From positions 1 to 7,802 of the forward strand of contig JAGLBK010000125.1 in NCBI GenBank assembly GCA_018260275.1: DNA of 7,802 nucleotides, given 5' to 3'. Shown in pieces: positions 6,114-7,802 of the stretch. Position 1 is the first letter of the stretch, and every line of letters begins with the position of its first letter. The position numbers and the translations under genes were made by a program. The notes beneath the pieces are model-generated. The model was not told the DNA's origin and searched no databases. It was given only the letters and a program-made list of their open reading frames with translations. The stretch is from Deinococcus sp. Lineage in GTDB: Bacteria > Deinococcota > Deinococci > Deinococcales > Deinococcaceae.

Positions 6114-6121
6114 CTTTGCTT
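6077..6121 (+). terminator. rightward intrinsic terminator without an annotated gene
   Basis: ACTCCCCGA (6077-6085) pairs with TCGGGGAGT (6101-6109), and AAGC (6087-6090) with GCTT (6097-6100) inside, with one bulged C. TTTTGCTTTGCTT follows. On the minus strand no T-run follows, so the signal faces right. Confidence 0.75.
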
Positions 6122-6516
6122 CAGGGCTGGCGGTCGTAGCGGCAGGCCCAGCCGTCGTGGTCACGGTCCAGCCCGGTGCGGTAGCCCGGATGCCCGACCC
6201 GGATCGGCGCGGCCCGGCTGGCCCGCATGTCGGCGCAGGTGGCGTAAAACCTCGTTTCCTGCCTGTTCAGTGACACACTTCTGGTCAGGGGGCGCAGCAG
6301 ACGGGCCGACACATAGCCGCCGCGCCGGTGGTAGGTGGTGCGGCACCACTCGGGCTGGCAGGCCACCGTCAGTAGCGTGCCGCGTGGAATGACGTGCAGA
6401 ACGCTTCCGCCCGGAGTGCGGCGCAGGTTGGTGGCGGTCTGGGTCACTGCTGTCGCCCCCTGTGCAGTGCCGAGAAGAGCTAACGCCAGGGCCGCGGCCT
6501 TGATGATGTTTGGCAT
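6121..6516 (-). CDS. secreted SH3b-Excalibur domain protein
   Basis: The protein has 131 residues. A signal peptide (about 1-20, KAAALALALLGTAQG) sends it to the envelope. Residues about 24-75 look like a bacterial SH3 domain (TNLRRTPGGSVLHVIPRGT ... WCRTTYHRRGGYVSARLL), a fold often used to bind cell-wall peptides. Residues about 90-126 form an Excalibur domain, with YATCADMRA, a GHPGYR turn and the calcium-loop pattern D117-x-D119-x-D121-G-x-x-C125. The residue after that Cys is Arg rather than the usual Glu. ATG 6516 was chosen because the signal peptide starts there; GTG 6534 is the alternative. The ribosome-binding site is only GGCAGG. It is divergent from the MarC-like gene. A wall-associated calcium-binding role is inference. 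Confidence 0.8.
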   Translation of the reverse strand: MPNIIKAAALALALLGTAQGATAVTQTATNLRRTPGGSVLHVIPRGTLLTVACQPEWCRTTYHRRGGYVSARLLRPLTRSVSLNRQETRFYATCADMRASRAAPIRVGHPGYRTGLDRDHDGWACRYDRQP

Positions 6517-6564
6517 GTCTGAAGCCTGCCACACCGGGGCCGCCAGTGGATGACGGGCCTATGA

Positions 6565-6578
6565 AAAGCTCCGGCTTT
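6565..6578. repeat. small hairpin in the divergent intergenic region
   Basis: AAAGC (6565-6569) and GCTTT (6574-6578) form a 5-bp stem with a TCCG loop between the Excalibur and MarC-like genes. It is short and may be a weak terminator on either strand or chance. Confidence 0.3.
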
Positions 6579-6599
6579 CTGAGGCGCGGGCTGAGCCGT

Positions 6600-6627
6600 T
6601 TGTGCAGTGGAGCGGGCCTGATACTCT
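6600..6627 (+). promoter_or_regulatory. promoter for a leaderless MarC-family mRNA
   Basis: TTGTGC (6600-6605) and TACTCT (6622-6627) are 16 bp apart. The -10 ends 7 nt before GTG 6635, so the mRNA probably begins at the start codon. No Shine-Dalgarno sequence precedes that GTG. Confidence 0.5.
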
Positions 6628-6634
6628 GCAGTCT

Positions 6635-7291
6635 GTGCCCGATCTAGGCGAATTCCTGACCATAGCCAACCGAACGTTTCTGACCATGGTGGTGGTCATG
6701 GATCCGATTGGCCTGGCGCCCATCTTTATCGGGCTGGCGGGCAGCAGACCGGCTTTCGAGCGGCGGCGTATAGCCAGTAAGGGCGTGCTGGTCGCGGGCG
6801 GCATCATCCTGCTGTTCGGCCTGTTCGGGCAGGCGCTGCTGCATTACCTCGGCATTAGCCTCAGCGCCTTCCGGATCGCCGGGGGCCTGCTGCTGTTCAT
6901 GATCGCGCTCGATATGGTCTTCGTGCGCCAGAGCGGCAGCAAGGAAACCCCCGAGGAAGAAAAAGAAGCCCAGGAGCGCCCCGACATCAGCGTGTTTCCG
7001 CTGGCGATTCCGCTGATCGCCGGGCCGGGCACGCTGGCAAGCATCATGATCGAGGCAAATACGGCGCACGGCGAACCGCTGCTGCTGCTGACGGTCATGC
7101 TGGTCACGGGCGCGGTGCTGCTGCTGTGTTACCTGTCGCTGCGCCTGAGTGGGCAGATTGCCCGCCTGATGGGCCTGACCGGAATCCATGTGGTCACGCG
7201 CGTCCTGGGGGTTCTGCTGGCGGCGCTGGCCGTGCAGTACGTCGCCGACGGTACGCTGACGCTGCTGCGCGGTGGGTTGACGCTGCGCTGA
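6635..7291 (+). CDS. MarC-family integral membrane protein
   Basis: The protein has 218 residues with six predicted membrane helices (about 13-35, 50-70, 78-97, 118-139, 150-168 and 188-205). Family marks are the N-terminal NRTFLTMVVVMDPIGLAPIF and the conserved FPLAIPLIAGPGTLASIM (121-138). A charged Glu/Lys-rich loop (102-116) separates the two halves. The family was once tied to antibiotic resistance through its genomic position in E. coli, but that link was not confirmed and the function is unknown. GTG 6635 is preferred over GTG 6602 because a good -10 lies 7 nt before it and the longer start would place the promoter inside the gene. It is probably a single-gene unit. Confidence 0.88.
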   Translation: MPDLGEFLTIANRTFLTMVVVMDPIGLAPIFIGLAGSRPAFERRRIASKGVLVAGGIILLFGLFGQALLHYLGISLSAFRIAGGLLLFMIALDMVFVRQSGSKETPEEEKEAQERPDISVFPLAIPLIAGPGTLASIMIEANTAHGEPLLLLTVMLVTGAVLLLCYLSLRLSGQIARLMGLTGIHVVTRVLGVLLAALAVQYVADGTLTLLRGGLTLR

Positions 7292-7303
7292 CCGGACCGG
7301 ATT

Positions 7304-7583
7304 GTATGTCTCACAAGTTGCACCAATGTATAGCCGGAATTGCCGTCTACAGCGTTGAAATTCGTCGGCCTCGCGGTGAGGGGTTTCGGAAACCAATCAC
7401 CCGCCAACTCTCCCTGCTTACGACTCAATCCCGGCACCAGGCTTTGAACTCATTGCGACGTACCTTACTCAACGCCAGCCGTTAGTCTCTCAGATTCCGC
7501 AAAGCCGCCCTGTGGACACTACCCGTTTTCATCGTTCTGGACGGCCTCTAAACCTGTTATGCAGGTGCAACTTCTAAGTATGT
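7304..7583. mobile_element. possible MITE or decayed insertion sequence
   Basis: AAGTTGCACC (7315-7324) is matched by its exact reverse complement GGTGCAACTT (7564-7573). Just outside each arm is the same GTATGT (7304-7309 and 7578-7583), as a 6-bp target duplication would leave, with 4-5 nt between arm and direct repeat. The roughly 270-bp interior has no intact transposase. A second inverted match, CAACTTGTG at 7616-7624, makes the right boundary uncertain. It could be a small non-autonomous element, a transposon end remnant, or chance. Confidence 0.35.
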
Positions 7584-7598
7584 GCCTCTGGGCGGAGG

Positions 7599-7613
7599 CG
7601 GGAGTGCCTCCCG
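7599..7613. repeat. short GC hairpin
   Basis: CGGGAG (7599-7604) pairs with CTCCCG (7608-7613) around a TGC loop. No T-run follows, so it is not a standard terminator. Confidence 0.4.
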
Positions 7614-7696
7614 TTCAACTTGTGTGGCTGGTCATAGGGGATTTGGCTCAGGACGACTAGGCCACCCGGCGCAACACTTTCTTGACCAGGAACTTT

Positions 7697-7702
7697 TAGA
7701 AT
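7697..7702 (+). promoter_or_regulatory. -10 box (TAGAAT) for the last gene
   Basis: TAGAAT is close to the TATAAT consensus and ends 5 nt before ATG 7708, again the leaderless layout. TTGACC at 7682-7687 looks like a -35 but is only 9 bp away, too close to be its partner. Confidence 0.4.
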
Positions 7703-7707
7703 GAGGC

Positions 7708-7802
7708 ATGAATACGCTTGGAACTGGAGGGGAAGAAACTCGAATAACTCGCCGCGTCGCGCCGGACCTGAATGCGCCGCGTGTGCTGGTGCTCAACGCG
7801 TC
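7708..7802 (+). CDS. probable HNH endonuclease, N-terminal fragment
   Basis: Only the first 31 codons are inside the window; the gene runs off the right edge. The last visible residues, PRVLVLNA followed by a codon starting TC (Ser), match the opening VLVLNAS of a common bacterial HNH endonuclease family whose members continue YEPL. The catalytic His-Asn-His part would lie outside. The opening also loosely recalls acetate kinase (VLVLNAGSSS), which cannot be excluded from this fragment. The start was set at ATG 7708 because a -10 box sits 5 nt before it. That leaves about 25 residues, rich in Thr, Gly and Arg, before the conserved motif, more than I expect for this family. A GGAGGGG at 7725-7731 has no usable start codon in this frame at suitable spacing. 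Confidence 0.5.
   Translation, partial: MNTLGTGGEETRITRRVAPDLNAPRVLVLNA

Larger units (their letters stand above)
7292..7707. other. gene-free stretch with repeat remnants
   Basis: No recognisable gene is seen in 416 nt. A 59-codon frame (7306-7485, plus) and minus-strand frames resemble no known protein, and the minus strand between 7452 and 7577 is interrupted by stops in all three frames. The stretch contains a possible insertion-element remnant (7304-7583), a GGTT/AACC mini-hairpin near 7383-7392 and a CGGGAG/CTCCCG hairpin (7599-7613). No clear terminator follows the MarC-like gene. Confidence 0.5.

Noticed and set aside
5919..6164. 81-codon minus-strand frame after rpmB
   Set aside because: It spans the two-way terminator and the candidate RNA, has no ribosome-binding site and no recognisable domain.
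6644..7396. 250-codon minus-strand open frame opposite the MarC-like gene
   Set aside because: Gln/Arg/His-rich composition typical of an antisense shadow; the plus strand has a conserved membrane protein.
7306..7485. 59-codon plus-strand frame after the MarC-like gene
   Set aside because: No ribosome-binding site or close -10 box, no recognisable domain, and it begins inside the repeat-flanked region.

Overview
The window looks like chromosomal DNA of a Deinococcus-group bacterium. The GC content is high and GTG starts are frequent. The first gene closely resembles the radiation-response regulator DrRRA of D. radiodurans, and the L28 protein is the four-cysteine form. Several genes have a TANNNT box only 5-7 nt before the start codon, the layout known for leaderless mRNAs in deinococci. 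The genus call is inference from recognised protein sequences and promoter style, not from a database search.

Layout. 1-283 is non-coding, with a G-rich tract and small inverted and direct repeats. 284-1403 is a two-gene operon: an OmpR-type regulator (DrRRA-like) and, 16 nt later, a stand-alone receiver protein of the Rcp1 type. No histidine kinase is in the window. After a terminator, 1534-3855 encodes a 12-TM MMPL/RND-type transporter. It converges on homoserine kinase thrB (3873-4778, minus) and the pair shares a perfect hairpin. A 38-codon ORF (4775-4891, minus) overlaps the thrB start as ATGA. From 4892 to 5234 there is no gene, only possible hairpins.

5235-5501 is a small GlsB/YeaQ-type membrane protein with a strong terminator, followed by the rpmB promoter, a structured leader of about 110 nt and ribosomal protein L28 (5703-5918) with a palindromic two-way terminator. 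Between 5967 and 6120 there may be an unannotated small RNA: a TANNNT box, an 8-bp closing stem starting at the predicted transcription start, and an intrinsic terminator with a T-run. 6121-6516 (minus) is a secreted SH3b-Excalibur protein, divergent from a MarC-family membrane protein (6635-7291). The 416 nt after it holds a possible small mobile-element remnant: a 10-bp inverted repeat inside a 6-bp direct repeat. The window ends in the start of a probable HNH endonuclease gene.

The genes are mostly unrelated housekeeping, envelope and signalling units with their own promoters and terminators. The only evident functional pair is the two response regulators. The points most worth checking are the candidate small RNA, the possible insertion element, the coupled ORF before thrB, and the recurrent leaderless starts.
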